Source of the DNA: CAYZEZ01 sp964477295
GTDB lineage: Bacteria; Bacteroidota; Bacteroidia; Bacteroidales; SM23-62
Direction: 5' to 3'
Assembly: GCA_964477295.1 (NCBI GenBank)
Contig: CAYZEZ010000045.1
Location: forward strand, 1 to 21,273
DNA length: 21,273 nucleotides
Made by a program: the position numbers and the translations under genes. The notes under the pieces are model-generated. The model worked only from the letters and a program-made list of their open reading frames with translations, had not been told where the DNA came from and made no database searches. Shown piece after piece: positions 1 through 7,214 of the stretch. The first letter of the stretch is position 1; every line of letters starts with the position of its first letter.

Positions 1-2501
1 GTGATGTCATTGAGGTAAAAAGCATACTTCTCGACAGGGCGCATTTATCGGGTATGATACTTGAAGATGGAACGGCAAACTGGGATATAGTTCCTGAATC
101 AGATGAAGTGGCAGAGGAGGAAGTGGATACCTCCGGTTCGGGGGACATGGATATAAAGATAGCTTTAAAGAAATTTGAGATACGGGATATGGATATATAT
201 TATGATGACAGAAGTACCGGTATGAAGGCCGGAATAGAAAATTTTAATTTTCTTCTGTCGGGAGACCTCTCTCAGGATTTTACCAGTTTAAACATCCAAT
301 CAGAATCTGAGAAGATTAATTTCTATATGGACGGAATCCGATATATGAAGGATGCCATATTGAAGATGACTTTTGATATTGACGCCGACCTTGCAAATTC
401 TGTTTTCACACTGAAAAAAAACAGTGTGGCAATAAATGCCTTTGAACTACAATTTGACGGCAAAGTGGCCATGCTTGATGAGGAAGCAATCGATGTGGAC
501 ATAACATTTAATTCTCCTGCAACCGGGTTTAAGAGTCTTCTTTCAATGGTCCCGGCAGTTTATATGCAGGATTTTGAACAGGTTGAAACCGATGGGACAT
601 TGTCCTTTTCAGGCGATATCAAAGGTACCATGAAGGGAGAACAAACTCCTTCTGCCAATATACGGTTGCTGGTTGAAAATGCACGATTTGCTTATCCCGA
701 CCTGCCAAAATCGGCTGAAAATATTAACATAGATGTCAAAGTGGCTTATGATGGTGTCCAGAATGATAATACTGTTCTGGATGTTAACCAGTTTCATGTT
801 GAGCTGGGAGGTAACCCAGTCGATTTTAACATGCACCTTATCACCCCCATGAGCGATCCGCAGGTGAATGCAAAATTAATGGCCAATATTGATTTCTCCA
901 CCCTGGCTGATGTTGTTCCTATGGAAGGAGTGAACCTGCAGGGGATACTGGATGCCAATGTTGAAATGATGGGTAGCATGTCGATGATTGAGAATGAACA
1001 GTTTGAGGATTTTCAGGCCGATGGTACTATCCATTTGCAACAGTTTGAACTAAATTCTCCCGACATTCCACAACAGGTCAACATTAAGCAAACCAGATTG
1101 AATTTTTCGCCTCAATTTGTTGATCTTGCCACTTTCGACGCGACAATAGGATCGAGTGACTTTCATCTGGATGGGAAACTGGAGAATTTTATTCCCTATA
1201 TGTTTAAAGAAGGTACGATCCTAGGTTCTCTTAACCTCACTTCCAACCTGATTGACATAAATGAGTTTCTCACCGATGAACCAACAGGGGAAACCGAAGA
1301 AACTGAGGATACAACTGCAATGAGTGTTGTTGAAGTCCCGGGTAATATTGATTTTACAATGGTATCAAAGCTGAATAAGATAAAATATGATCAGCTTGAT
1401 ATTGACCATCTTGATGGTTTGATCATTATCAGGGATCAGAAGGTCATGTTATCAAACCTGAGCATGGACCTGTTGCAGGGGAGTATGATGATGTCAGGTG
1501 AATACAACACACAGGACATGACCACACCCATGGTGGACTTTAACCTGGATGTAAATCAAATTGACATCCCCTCAGCTTTCAACGCTTTTAATACAGTCAA
1601 GCAACTGGTACCTGCAGCTGAAAGGGCTACAGGTAATGTGTCTGCCAAGTTTACATTTACCAGCTTTCTGGATGACCAGATGAATCCGGTTATGAATTCA
1701 ATTGTAGGAGGCGGCCGCCTGATGTCGAACAGCATTGAGATCAATAACTCAAAGACATTTGAAAAAGTCGGGGATATTCTGAAATCCGATAAATTCAAAG
1801 TGATTAAGGTGCAGGATATAGATCTGGATTTTGAGATCAGGGAGGGAAGGATCTATGTTGATCCCTTTGATACGAAAATTGCCGGATATAAAGTGACCAT
1901 TCAGGGAGACCAGGGATTGGATCAAACCATGAATTACCAGATGAAAATGGCTGTACCAAAATCGCAACTTGGTTCCGGAGCAGGTTCAGCGCTTGATGGC
2001 TTAACAGGACTTGCCGGTGACCAGGGAGTAGAACTCGATTTCGGGAATGAACTGGATGTTGCATTCCTGGTGACCGGAACATTTGATGATCCAAAGGTAA
2101 GGCCCCAGTTTGAGCAGGGAGCAGGAGCCGTTAAAGACCAGGTGGTTGAACAGGCAAAAGAAAGGGTGGAGCAAGAGGTTAAACAAGTGAAAGAAGATGT
2201 TAAGGAAGAGGTAAATAAACAAGCAGAGAAGATTTTGGCGGATGCAGAAAAGCAAGCTGAAACGGTACGCCAGGAAGCTAAAGCAACAGGGGAGAAGCTG
2301 GTCAAAGAAGCAGAAGAGCAAGGAGATAAGCTGGTTAAGGAAGCAGGCAGTAATCCAATAAAGAAACGGTTGGCCGAGGAATCTGCAAAGAAACTTAAAT
2401 CTGAAGCTGAAAAGAAAGCTAATAGACTGGAGGATGAAGCCGATAAAAAAGCAGATGATATTATGAAGATGGCCCAGGAAAAGGCTGATAAACTGAAATA
2501 A
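1..2501 (+). CDS. AsmA-family outer-envelope protein, 5'-truncated by the window edge
   Basis: The reading frame is open from the first bases (first whole codon at position 3), so this is the C-terminal part, about 832 residues, of a longer protein; the ATG at 54 is internal. The visible start (IEVKSILLDRAHLSG, then a dG-x-aNWDI stretch) resembles the repeated beta-strand pattern of AsmA/DUF748-type proteins. About 650 residues of alternating beta-rich sequence follow, with an AsmA C-terminal-like part near the middle and end (for example GxxxGGGRLMSNSIEINNS around 1708-1750). The last 120 or so residues, from about 2130, change to a Lys/Glu/Ala-rich tail with a heptad-like pattern, probably a long coiled coil. 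AsmA-like proteins are inner-membrane-anchored bridges linked to phospholipid transport or outer-membrane assembly; the tail is seen in Bacteroidota members. The family call is firm, the exact role unknown. A terminator follows at once. Confidence 0.82.
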   Translation, partial: DVIEVKSILLDRAHLSGMILEDGTANWDIVPESDEVAEEEVDTSGSGDMDIKIALKKFEIRDMDIYYDDRSTGMKAGIENFNFLLSGDLSQDFTSLNIQSESEKINFYMDGIRYMKDAILKMTFDIDADLANSVFTLKKNSVAINAFELQFDGKVAMLDEEAIDVDITFNSPATGFKSLLSMVPAVYMQDFEQVETDGTLSFSGDIKGTMKGEQTPSANIRLLVENARFAYPDLPKSAENINIDVKVAYDGVQNDNTVLDVNQFHVELGGNPVDFNMHLITPMSDPQVNAKLMANIDFSTLADVVPMEGVNLQGILDANVEMMGSMSMIENEQFEDFQADGTIHLQQFELNSPDIPQQVNIKQTRLNFSPQFVDLATFDATIGSSDFHLDGKLENFIPYMFKEGTILGSLNLTSNLIDINEFLTDEPTGETEETEDTTAMSVVEVPGNIDFTMVSKLNKIKYDQLDIDHLDGLIIIRDQKVMLSNLSMDLLQGSMMMSGEYNTQDMTTPMVDFNLDVNQIDIPSAFNAFNTVKQLVPAAERATGNVSAKFTFTSFLDDQMNPVMNSIVGGGRLMSNSIEINNSKTFEKVGDILKSDKFKVIKVQDIDLDFEIREGRIYVDPFDTKIAGYKVTIQGDQGLDQTMNYQMKMAVPKSQLGSGAGSALDGLTGLAGDQGVELDFGNELDVAFLVTGTFDDPKVRPQFEQGAGAVKDQVVEQAKERVEQEVKQVKEDVKEEVNKQAEKILADAEKQAETVRQEAKATGEKLVKEAEEQGDKLVKEAGSNPIKKRLAEESAKKLKSEAEKKANRLEDEADKKADDIMKMAQEKADKLK

Positions 2502-2502
2502 T

Positions 2503-2544
2503 AAAGAAGAGCCGCAATCGGATGATGCGGCTCTTTTCTTTTTA
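2503..2544. terminator. Bidirectional intrinsic terminator between the AsmA gene and rplS
   Basis: A perfect 9-bp GC-rich stem, AAGAGCCGC (2507-2515) with GCGGCTCTT (2527-2535), has an 11-base loop and is followed on the plus strand by TTCTTTTT. It starts one base after the AsmA stop codon, and its right side runs into the stop of the convergent rplS. On the minus strand the tract after the stem (TCTTTATT) is weaker, so it probably works best for the plus-strand gene but can serve both. Confidence 0.85.
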
Positions 2545-2889
2545 AAATCTTTTTTCCTGGATCCGGGCCTTTTTCCCGGTGAGTTTTCTGAGGTAGAAGA
2601 TCCGGGCCCTTCGTACATGCCCTCTTTTATTGAGATCGATTTTATCTATAAAAGGGGAAGAAACAGGGAAAATCCTTTCAACACCAATATTCCCCGACAT
2701 TTTCCGAACTGTAAAAGTCTCGGTCATGCCTGAACCTCTTCGCTGGAGGACAACTCCCCGAAATTGCTGGATCCTTTCTTTATTTCCTTCACTTATCTTA
2801 TAATGAACGGTAACGGTATCTCCACTTCCAAATGCAGGTAAGGTATTTTTAGCACCAAATACTTTCTCGACAGCTTTCATTGCTTCCAT
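2542..2889 (-). CDS. rplS: 50S ribosomal protein L19
   Basis: The 115-residue product has the length and motifs of bacterial L19: GDTVTVHYKISEGNKERIQ near residues 23-41, FRGVVLQRRGSG, FTVRKMSGNIGVERIFPV, and the C-terminal KRGHVRRARIFYLRKLTGKKARI. L19 binds 23S rRNA at the 30S/50S interface. Two starts are possible, ATG at 2889 and ATG three codons later at 2880; neither has a clear ribosome binding site, as usual in Bacteroidota. The gene stands alone: 155 bases separate it from the upstream dipeptidase gene on the same strand, and a possible promoter element lies at 2928-2936. Confidence 0.97.
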   Translation of the reverse strand: MEAMKAVEKVFGAKNTLPAFGSGDTVTVHYKISEGNKERIQQFRGVVLQRRGSGMTETFTVRKMSGNIGVERIFPVSSPFIDKIDLNKRGHVRRARIFYLRKLTGKKARIQEKRF

Positions 2890-2927
2890 CGTACTCTGAT
2901 TTATATTGTCCCAATATTTTACAGACC

Positions 2928-2936
2928 GCGAAGATA
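2928..2936 (-). promoter_or_regulatory. Possible -7 element of the rplS promoter
   Basis: On the minus strand this reads TATCTTCGC, one base away from the TAnnTTTG(C) -7 element of Bacteroidota sigma-A promoters. It would give a leader of roughly 30-35 bases before the rplS ATG. I cannot find a clear TTTG -33 element at the right distance, so the call is tentative. Confidence 0.35.
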
Positions 2937-3044
2937 ATAAAATATATATTAACTCTGGAGACGTTATTCACATTTTTCTAACAATGATCCAACCCAATCT
3001 CATCATCCACATCCACTCCCTTGTTGACTGTCGACTGCAGGCAC

Positions 3045-4703
3045 CTAATGAGGGCTTCCCTTTACCTTGAGATGCTCACCGGTATCTTCAGCTACCTTCT
3101 CATACCACCATTCTGGATAGCCCGGCTGATCAGGATACGGGGTTTTACCATATTGATCTCTGATGAATTTGCCGTTTTCCTCTTTTTTAACATTGCCATC
3201 AATGTATTTGACAATTAGAAACTCACTAAGCTTTTTCCATTCCTTGAATGTAGTTGAAGCTGTCATTAATGAGTGTTCTGTTATGATTTTCCTGGCCTTA
3301 TCAGGATCTTCCTTGTACGCCCTGGCAGCCTTCTCATCAACCTCAGATATATTTTTAATGAACTTCTCCTCAAGCTTGGTTTGTAATTTCTTAACATCTG
3401 CCGACATATCATTGTATCTCAGGTAACAAAAATTTGTAACCGTATTAAACAACCAGAAAGCCGAAGTGGCAGAGTAAGTTAACAGATCCCCATTACCCAC
3501 AGCATAATTCTCAGGTATCTCATTTATGCCACAATACATCGGCACATAAACAGAGGTTGCCGCATCATCAACACCAAACCAAAAAATGCCTCCAATCCAA
3601 TCAGGTAACCAGTTCCTTGATTCTGCGACGAAACTGAAACCGGTCTGCTGGGTGGCTGTTGCCCTTTCATTACAATATGTTTCCCCATTTGCTTCCCATG
3701 TTAACGGTCTCCAGCGATAAGGCAGTTCAAATGGTCCGGCACCATAATCTTTTCTCATATCCAGGGGTGTGTCTTCATAATGATCGCGCATGAAATTCAT
3801 AACATCATGAACCGATATTTTCTGATCGGGCTTTATCCAGAGTGGCATCCTGTTTGTCAGGTTGTCACCCATTGCATAATCCAGGTATTGGCCCATGCCA
3901 GAATTAACACGGTTGAAGAATGACCATACCCTGGCCTCACAGAACCTGGCTCCGCTAAAATCAACCGGAGCATATGTGTCGGAAAAGCTGAATTCCCTGT
4001 CTTTCCCTTCAAACCAACCTTTTTCCCGGGCAAAATCTATCACATCTTTTGCATACAGACAATTTTCAGGATCTTTTAATGGGAAAGTGGTTATCCTGGC
4101 CTGGTTGGCATGGGCTGACACATAACCATCCGGTATCCTTTGAGCTACCCAAACAGCACCCTTGTGACCTGGTCCCTTCCCAATGATTTCCATTATCCAG
4201 ACTTCATCCTTATCGGAGATAGAAAATGATTCGCCACTGCTGCAATAACCATACTCCGCTACCAGTTCTCCCATTATCCTGATGGCTTCCCTTGCTGATT
4301 TTGCCCTTTGAAGGGTAATGTAGATCAGGCTGCCATAATCCATTATACCTAAGGTGTCAGTTAGTCCTGACCTGCCACCATACGTTGTCTCTCCAATAGC
4401 TACCTGGTTTTCATTCATGTTGCCAATCACCGAATAGGTATGCCTGGCCTGCTTTATTCTGCCAAGTAACTTACCGGTATCCCATTCATAAATATCCAGC
4501 ATTGCTCCCGCAGGGTAATCCATTGCCGGCCAGCGATATAATTCTCCATACAAAACATGGGCATCAGCAGCATACGTTATCATGGTTGACCCATTTACAG
4601 ATGCTCCACGGGTAATTAAGAAATTAGTACAGGCATATTGATTGGTTCCGGTAATGAAAAGCACTATAAGCAGCACTCCGGCAGTAATAATTTTTTTATT
4701 CAT
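3045..4703 (-). CDS. Secreted family C69 dipeptidase (PepD-like Ntn hydrolase)
   Basis: The 552-residue product begins with a signal peptide (MNKK, then a hydrophobic run to about residue 20) ending at Tyr-Ala, directly before Cys25-Thr-Asn. In family C69 the nucleophile is a Cys exposed at the N-terminus of the mature enzyme, and the following pattern (ACTNFLITRGAS-x-NGSTMITY, then ADAH) matches the family. Further family-like segments are IGETTYGGR, the SAREAIRIMGELVAEYGY helix, GESFSISDKDEVWIMEI and YVSAHANQARITTF. The enzyme probably cleaves dipeptides in the periplasm or outside the cell. Cys25 is not preceded by a convincing lipobox, so a lipoprotein is unlikely. The gene has its own promoter (4724-4754). 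Confidence 0.9.
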   Translation of the reverse strand: MNKKIITAGVLLIVLFITGTNQYACTNFLITRGASVNGSTMITYAADAHVLYGELYRWPAMDYPAGAMLDIYEWDTGKLLGRIKQARHTYSVIGNMNENQVAIGETTYGGRSGLTDTLGIMDYGSLIYITLQRAKSAREAIRIMGELVAEYGYCSSGESFSISDKDEVWIMEIIGKGPGHKGAVWVAQRIPDGYVSAHANQARITTFPLKDPENCLYAKDVIDFAREKGWFEGKDREFSFSDTYAPVDFSGARFCEARVWSFFNRVNSGMGQYLDYAMGDNLTNRMPLWIKPDQKISVHDVMNFMRDHYEDTPLDMRKDYGAGPFELPYRWRPLTWEANGETYCNERATATQQTGFSFVAESRNWLPDWIGGIFWFGVDDAATSVYVPMYCGINEIPENYAVGNGDLLTYSATSAFWLFNTVTNFCYLRYNDMSADVKKLQTKLEEKFIKNISEVDEKAARAYKEDPDKARKIITEHSLMTASTTFKEWKKLSEFLIVKYIDGNVKKEENGKFIRDQYGKTPYPDQPGYPEWWYEKVAEDTGEHLKVKGSPH

Positions 4704-4723
4704 AGTAATTTTTTTTCTGTCGT

Positions 4724-4754
4724 CAAATATATATTGTTTTCCATGAAAAGCAAT
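4724..4754 (-). promoter_or_regulatory. Bacteroidota-type promoter of the C69 dipeptidase gene
   Basis: The minus strand reads ATTG (4754-4751), 19 bases, then TATATTTG (4731-4724). The second element matches the TAnnTTTG -7 consensus exactly and the first is one base off TTTG; the spacing is typical for the phylum. The predicted transcription start lies 10-15 bases upstream of the ATG at 4703, giving a very short leader. Confidence 0.6.
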
Positions 4755-4795
4755 GCTAACAACGTCCGGACTATATATTTAATAACATATTCAAA

Positions 4796-4818
4796 TAATA
4801 AATGATGACCATTTATTA
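4796..4818. repeat. 9-bp inverted repeat upstream of the C69 promoter
   Basis: TAATAAATG (4796-4804) and CATTTATTA (4810-4818) form a perfect dyad around a 5-base centre. It lies about 42 bases upstream of the -33 element of the dipeptidase promoter, a place where an activator could bind. It is AT-rich, so chance is a real alternative. Confidence 0.35.
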
Positions 4819-4923
4819 ACGTACTACCAAAACAAATATTTAAAAATACCGTTTAATAGTTCACAGGTTTTAGGTAACGTAAGGTTTAGTGATTGTAGTG
4901 GTTCTGGTTAGTAATCAGGATTT

Positions 4924-4950
4924 AAGGTGCAGTTTAACACTGCACCTTTT
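4924..4950. terminator. Terminator-like hairpin after the iron alcohol dehydrogenase gene
   Basis: AAGGTGCAGT (4924-4933) pairs perfectly over 10 bp with ACTGCACCTT (4939-4948), loop TTAAC. It lies within a few bases of the dehydrogenase stop codon (4952-4954). The T-tract is better on the plus strand (TTTT); on the minus strand, the direction of the gene, the stem is followed only by AAATCC. It may terminate weakly or protect the mRNA 3' end. Confidence 0.65.
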
Positions 4951-4951
4951 C

Positions 4952-6091
4952 CTATAGCATATATGTAACCATTTCTTCCCTTAGTTTATCATTTAGTATG
5001 TAATGCAATCCTGATGCACGCTGCCTGTTTAATAATAAGAGTATTTCGTCCGCATCTTTCCTCCCCATACCAATATCGCTTAATCTTACCGGGCTGCCGA
5101 TTGATTTGAAGAATGATTCAAGCTTGTCGATCGCCTGATTTGCATCCCTGCCATTGAAAAGGTGATCCCCTAAAACAGATATCCTTTCATGAAGTATTGG
5201 CATCAGTACCCTCAACCATGCCGGATATGCGATAGACAGGGTGGCACCGTGAGCAGTGTCATACAGGTAGGATATTGCATGCCCTAATGCATGGACCCCC
5301 CAGTCACCCGATGAACGGCCATACATAGTAAGCCCGTTCAGTGCGTTGGTAGCAGCCCACATCATCCTGGCTCTCAGGTCATAACTATCGAGTGAATTCA
5401 TTAGCTCTGGTCCAAAAGTAAAAGCTTCCCTGATTATACCTTCAACAAACATGTCGGAAAGGGGTGCATCTCCTTTCCCAAAAAAGTTCTCCATGGCATG
5501 GGCTATAAGGTCAACAATCCCATATGCGGTATAGTCAGCAGGAACAGATTGTGTAAAAACAGGATCCATAAATGAATGGACCGGGTACATGGCTTCATTC
5601 CTGTATCCTATTTTTTCATGTGTTTCAGTATTTTGAAGAACGGAAACCGGATTCATCTCGGTACCGGTAGCTGCCAGGGTAAGTACTGCAATCAGCGGTA
5701 TCGACCGGGTGATATCCACCCTGTTTTTCATGACATCCCAACCTTTGCATTTTTCTGCTATACATACACCAATTATTTTGGCAGAATCAATCACACTTCC
5801 CCCGCCAACAGCCACGATTAGATCAATATTCTTTTCTAAGCCCAACCGGGCGGCTTCATCCACATCGTCCACCAGGGGATTAGGTTTTATTCCGCTGTAC
5901 TCAAAAATCTCTGCACCGATTGCATTTAACTGTGCTTTTGTTCTGTCGTAGCTTCCATTTCTTAATACAGATCCCTTGCCATAAACCAGCAATACTTTCT
6001 TCCCCAAGTCCTTTGCCGCTTCTCCGAGTGTATCGGTTATATTTTTTCCGAAATGGACCCTGGTAGGATTATACGCAATAAAACTTTCCAT
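4952..6091 (-). CDS. Iron-containing alcohol dehydrogenase, YqhD/butanol-dehydrogenase type
   Basis: The 379-residue product aligns along its whole length with E. coli YqhD from memory. It has the N-terminal NPTRVHFGK, a nucleotide-binding YGKGSV (about 37-42), GGGSVIDSAK (96-105), the LTLAATGTEMN loop (137-147) and the metal ligands Asp194, His198, His267 and His281, at the same positions as in YqhD. Such enzymes reduce aldehydes to alcohols in the cytoplasm with NAD(P)H, often as aldehyde detoxification or in fermentation. The substrate cannot be read from the sequence. YqhD has GGGS near residue 38 where this protein has GKGS, so cofactor preference may differ. The gene is last in a minus-strand run, 27 bases after anmK, and is followed by a hairpin. 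Confidence 0.93.
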   Translation of the reverse strand: MESFIAYNPTRVHFGKNITDTLGEAAKDLGKKVLLVYGKGSVLRNGSYDRTKAQLNAIGAEIFEYSGIKPNPLVDDVDEAARLGLEKNIDLIVAVGGGSVIDSAKIIGVCIAEKCKGWDVMKNRVDITRSIPLIAVLTLAATGTEMNPVSVLQNTETHEKIGYRNEAMYPVHSFMDPVFTQSVPADYTAYGIVDLIAHAMENFFGKGDAPLSDMFVEGIIREAFTFGPELMNSLDSYDLRARMMWAATNALNGLTMYGRSSGDWGVHALGHAISYLYDTAHGATLSIAYPAWLRVLMPILHERISVLGDHLFNGRDANQAIDKLESFFKSIGSPVRLSDIGMGRKDADEILLLLNRQRASGLHYILNDKLREEMVTYML

Positions 6092-6118
6092 GATGCATAT
6101 TTAATGATTGAATAATTG

Positions 6119-7141
6119 TTAAAGGTAAACCGAACCGGAGCAACTGTCAGTAGTTGCTCCGGTTACCGATGCGTAACAGTTGATTTCACCACGCCATCTC
6201 AAAAGGCCAAGCAGGGCAAAGACCAGCGCCTCTTTGTATTGAATCAGGTTGTCATCCGTGATGACCAGTTTTGCATTCGTGTACTGCCCCAGCCGCTCCA
6301 TGAGAAACGTGTTATATACACCACCTCCCGTTACAAGGGCATCACCATCACGACTGAGTACCTGCCCGATTTGCCGGGCAATATGCTCGTATAGTGTCCT
6401 TAAAATATCATTCCGGTCAATTGATAAACCGGTTACCAGGGGCAGGAAGGATGTGTGGAGCCACTCTTTGCCAAGAGATTTAGGCGGACTCTTTGAATAA
6501 TAATCTAATTTATTCAGTTTTTTAAGCAGGACAGTATTTACAGAGCCTGTTCTTCCGAGTTCACCATCCTGGTCATATTCCAGTCCGGCCAGTCCGGCCA
6601 GTTCATTTAATACAACATTCACAGGGCAGATATCAAAGGCCCTTCTGATTCCCTCATTTTCAAAAGATATATTGGCAAACCCCCCCAGGTTAAGACAATA
6701 GCTGTACTGACTGAATAACAGTTCATCTCCGACCGGTACCAGCGGTGCACCCTGTCCTCCGAGGGCAACATCTTTTTTTCTGAAATCACAGACTGTCGGT
6801 ACGCCTGTCCTGGCTGAAATTTCAGCGCCGGCGCCTATCTGAACGGTTAATCTTTTATCGGGTTGATGGAAAATAGTATGACCGTGCGATGCGATCAGCC
6901 CGACCGGCATACCGTTTTCACTGATGAATTGCTTAGCCTGTTGCCCGATAAATCCTCCAAGTTCAACGTCCAGCTGAGCAAGCTGAAGTCCATTGAGCAA
7001 ATAAGCATTTTTTAATTTGTCTTTCCATGATTGATCATAGGGCAGGGTAGTGCAGCTCAAAATATCATATTCCCATTTCCCGTTTTTATAAAGAAAACGG
7101 CAATGTGCCAGATCAAGTCCGTCGAGTGAAGTGCCGGACAT
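6119..7141 (-). CDS. anmK: Anhydro-N-acetylmuramic acid kinase
   Basis: AnmK opens and phosphorylates 1,6-anhydro-MurNAc to MurNAc-6-phosphate, a step in recycling cell-wall sugars. Family motifs are all present: MSGTSLDGLD at the start, SHGHTIFH (85-92), DFRKKDVALGGQGAPLVP (119-136) with the catalytic Asp124, NLGGFANIS (151-159), and TGGG (271-274). The annotated ATG gives 340 residues but opens directly on MSGTSLDG, whereas known AnmK proteins carry about 6-10 residues of beta strand before it. The in-frame codons upstream encode I-T-V-L-G-I, which fits that strand, yet there is no ATG, GTG or TTG between the upstream stop and 7141. If ATA at 7157-7159 were read as a start, the N-terminus would look normal. 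The gene lies 73 bases downstream of the M23 peptidase gene. Confidence 0.93.
   Translation of the reverse strand: MSGTSLDGLDLAHCRFLYKNGKWEYDILSCTTLPYDQSWKDKLKNAYLLNGLQLAQLDVELGGFIGQQAKQFISENGMPVGLIASHGHTIFHQPDKRLTVQIGAGAEISARTGVPTVCDFRKKDVALGGQGAPLVPVGDELLFSQYSYCLNLGGFANISFENEGIRRAFDICPVNVVLNELAGLAGLEYDQDGELGRTGSVNTVLLKKLNKLDYYSKSPPKSLGKEWLHTSFLPLVTGLSIDRNDILRTLYEHIARQIGQVLSRDGDALVTGGGVYNTFLMERLGQYTNAKLVITDDNLIQYKEALVFALLGLLRWRGEINCYASVTGATTDSCSGSVYL
6133..6164. repeat. Perfect 13-bp hairpin inside the 3' end of anmK
   Basis: AACCGGAGCAACT (6133-6145) and AGTTGCTCCGGTT (6152-6164) are perfect reverse complements around a 6-base loop. The structure lies in the last 15 codons of anmK, ending about 12 bases before the stop codon, and is followed on the minus strand by CGGTTTACCTTTAAC rather than a clean T-tract. 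It could be a weak terminator or a 3'-end stabiliser that separates anmK from the dehydrogenase gene 27 bases on. Confidence 0.75.
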
Positions 7142-7164
7142 GATTCCAAGAACTGTTATAGGAT

Positions 7165-7205
7165 CTTCAGTTTTCGTTCTTCTGTCTTCTGTATTCTAAC
7201 TTCAG
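7165..7205. repeat. Low-complexity block between the M23 gene and anmK
   Basis: On the minus strand this segment is made of ACAGAAG/AGAAGA-like units (CTGAAGTTAGAATACAG, then AAGACAGAAGAACG). It is flanked on the plus strand by the hexamer CTTCAG at both ends (7165-7170 and 7200-7205). It does not look like coding sequence or a promoter. It lies directly against the conserved N-terminal codons of anmK and may be a degenerate short tandem repeat. Confidence 0.4.
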
Positions 7206-7214
7206 CCTTTCCTT

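Noticed and set aside
1934..2305. 123-codon minus-strand frame rich in Ser, Thr and Ala
   Set aside because: Antisense shadow of the AsmA coding sequence with no independent start signal or family match.
2001..2618. 205-codon minus-strand frame rich in Phe and Leu
   Set aside because: It is the antisense of the Lys/Glu-rich coiled-coil tail of the AsmA gene, whose AAG and GAA codons read as Leu/Phe on the other strand; it also crosses the terminator and the end of rplS.
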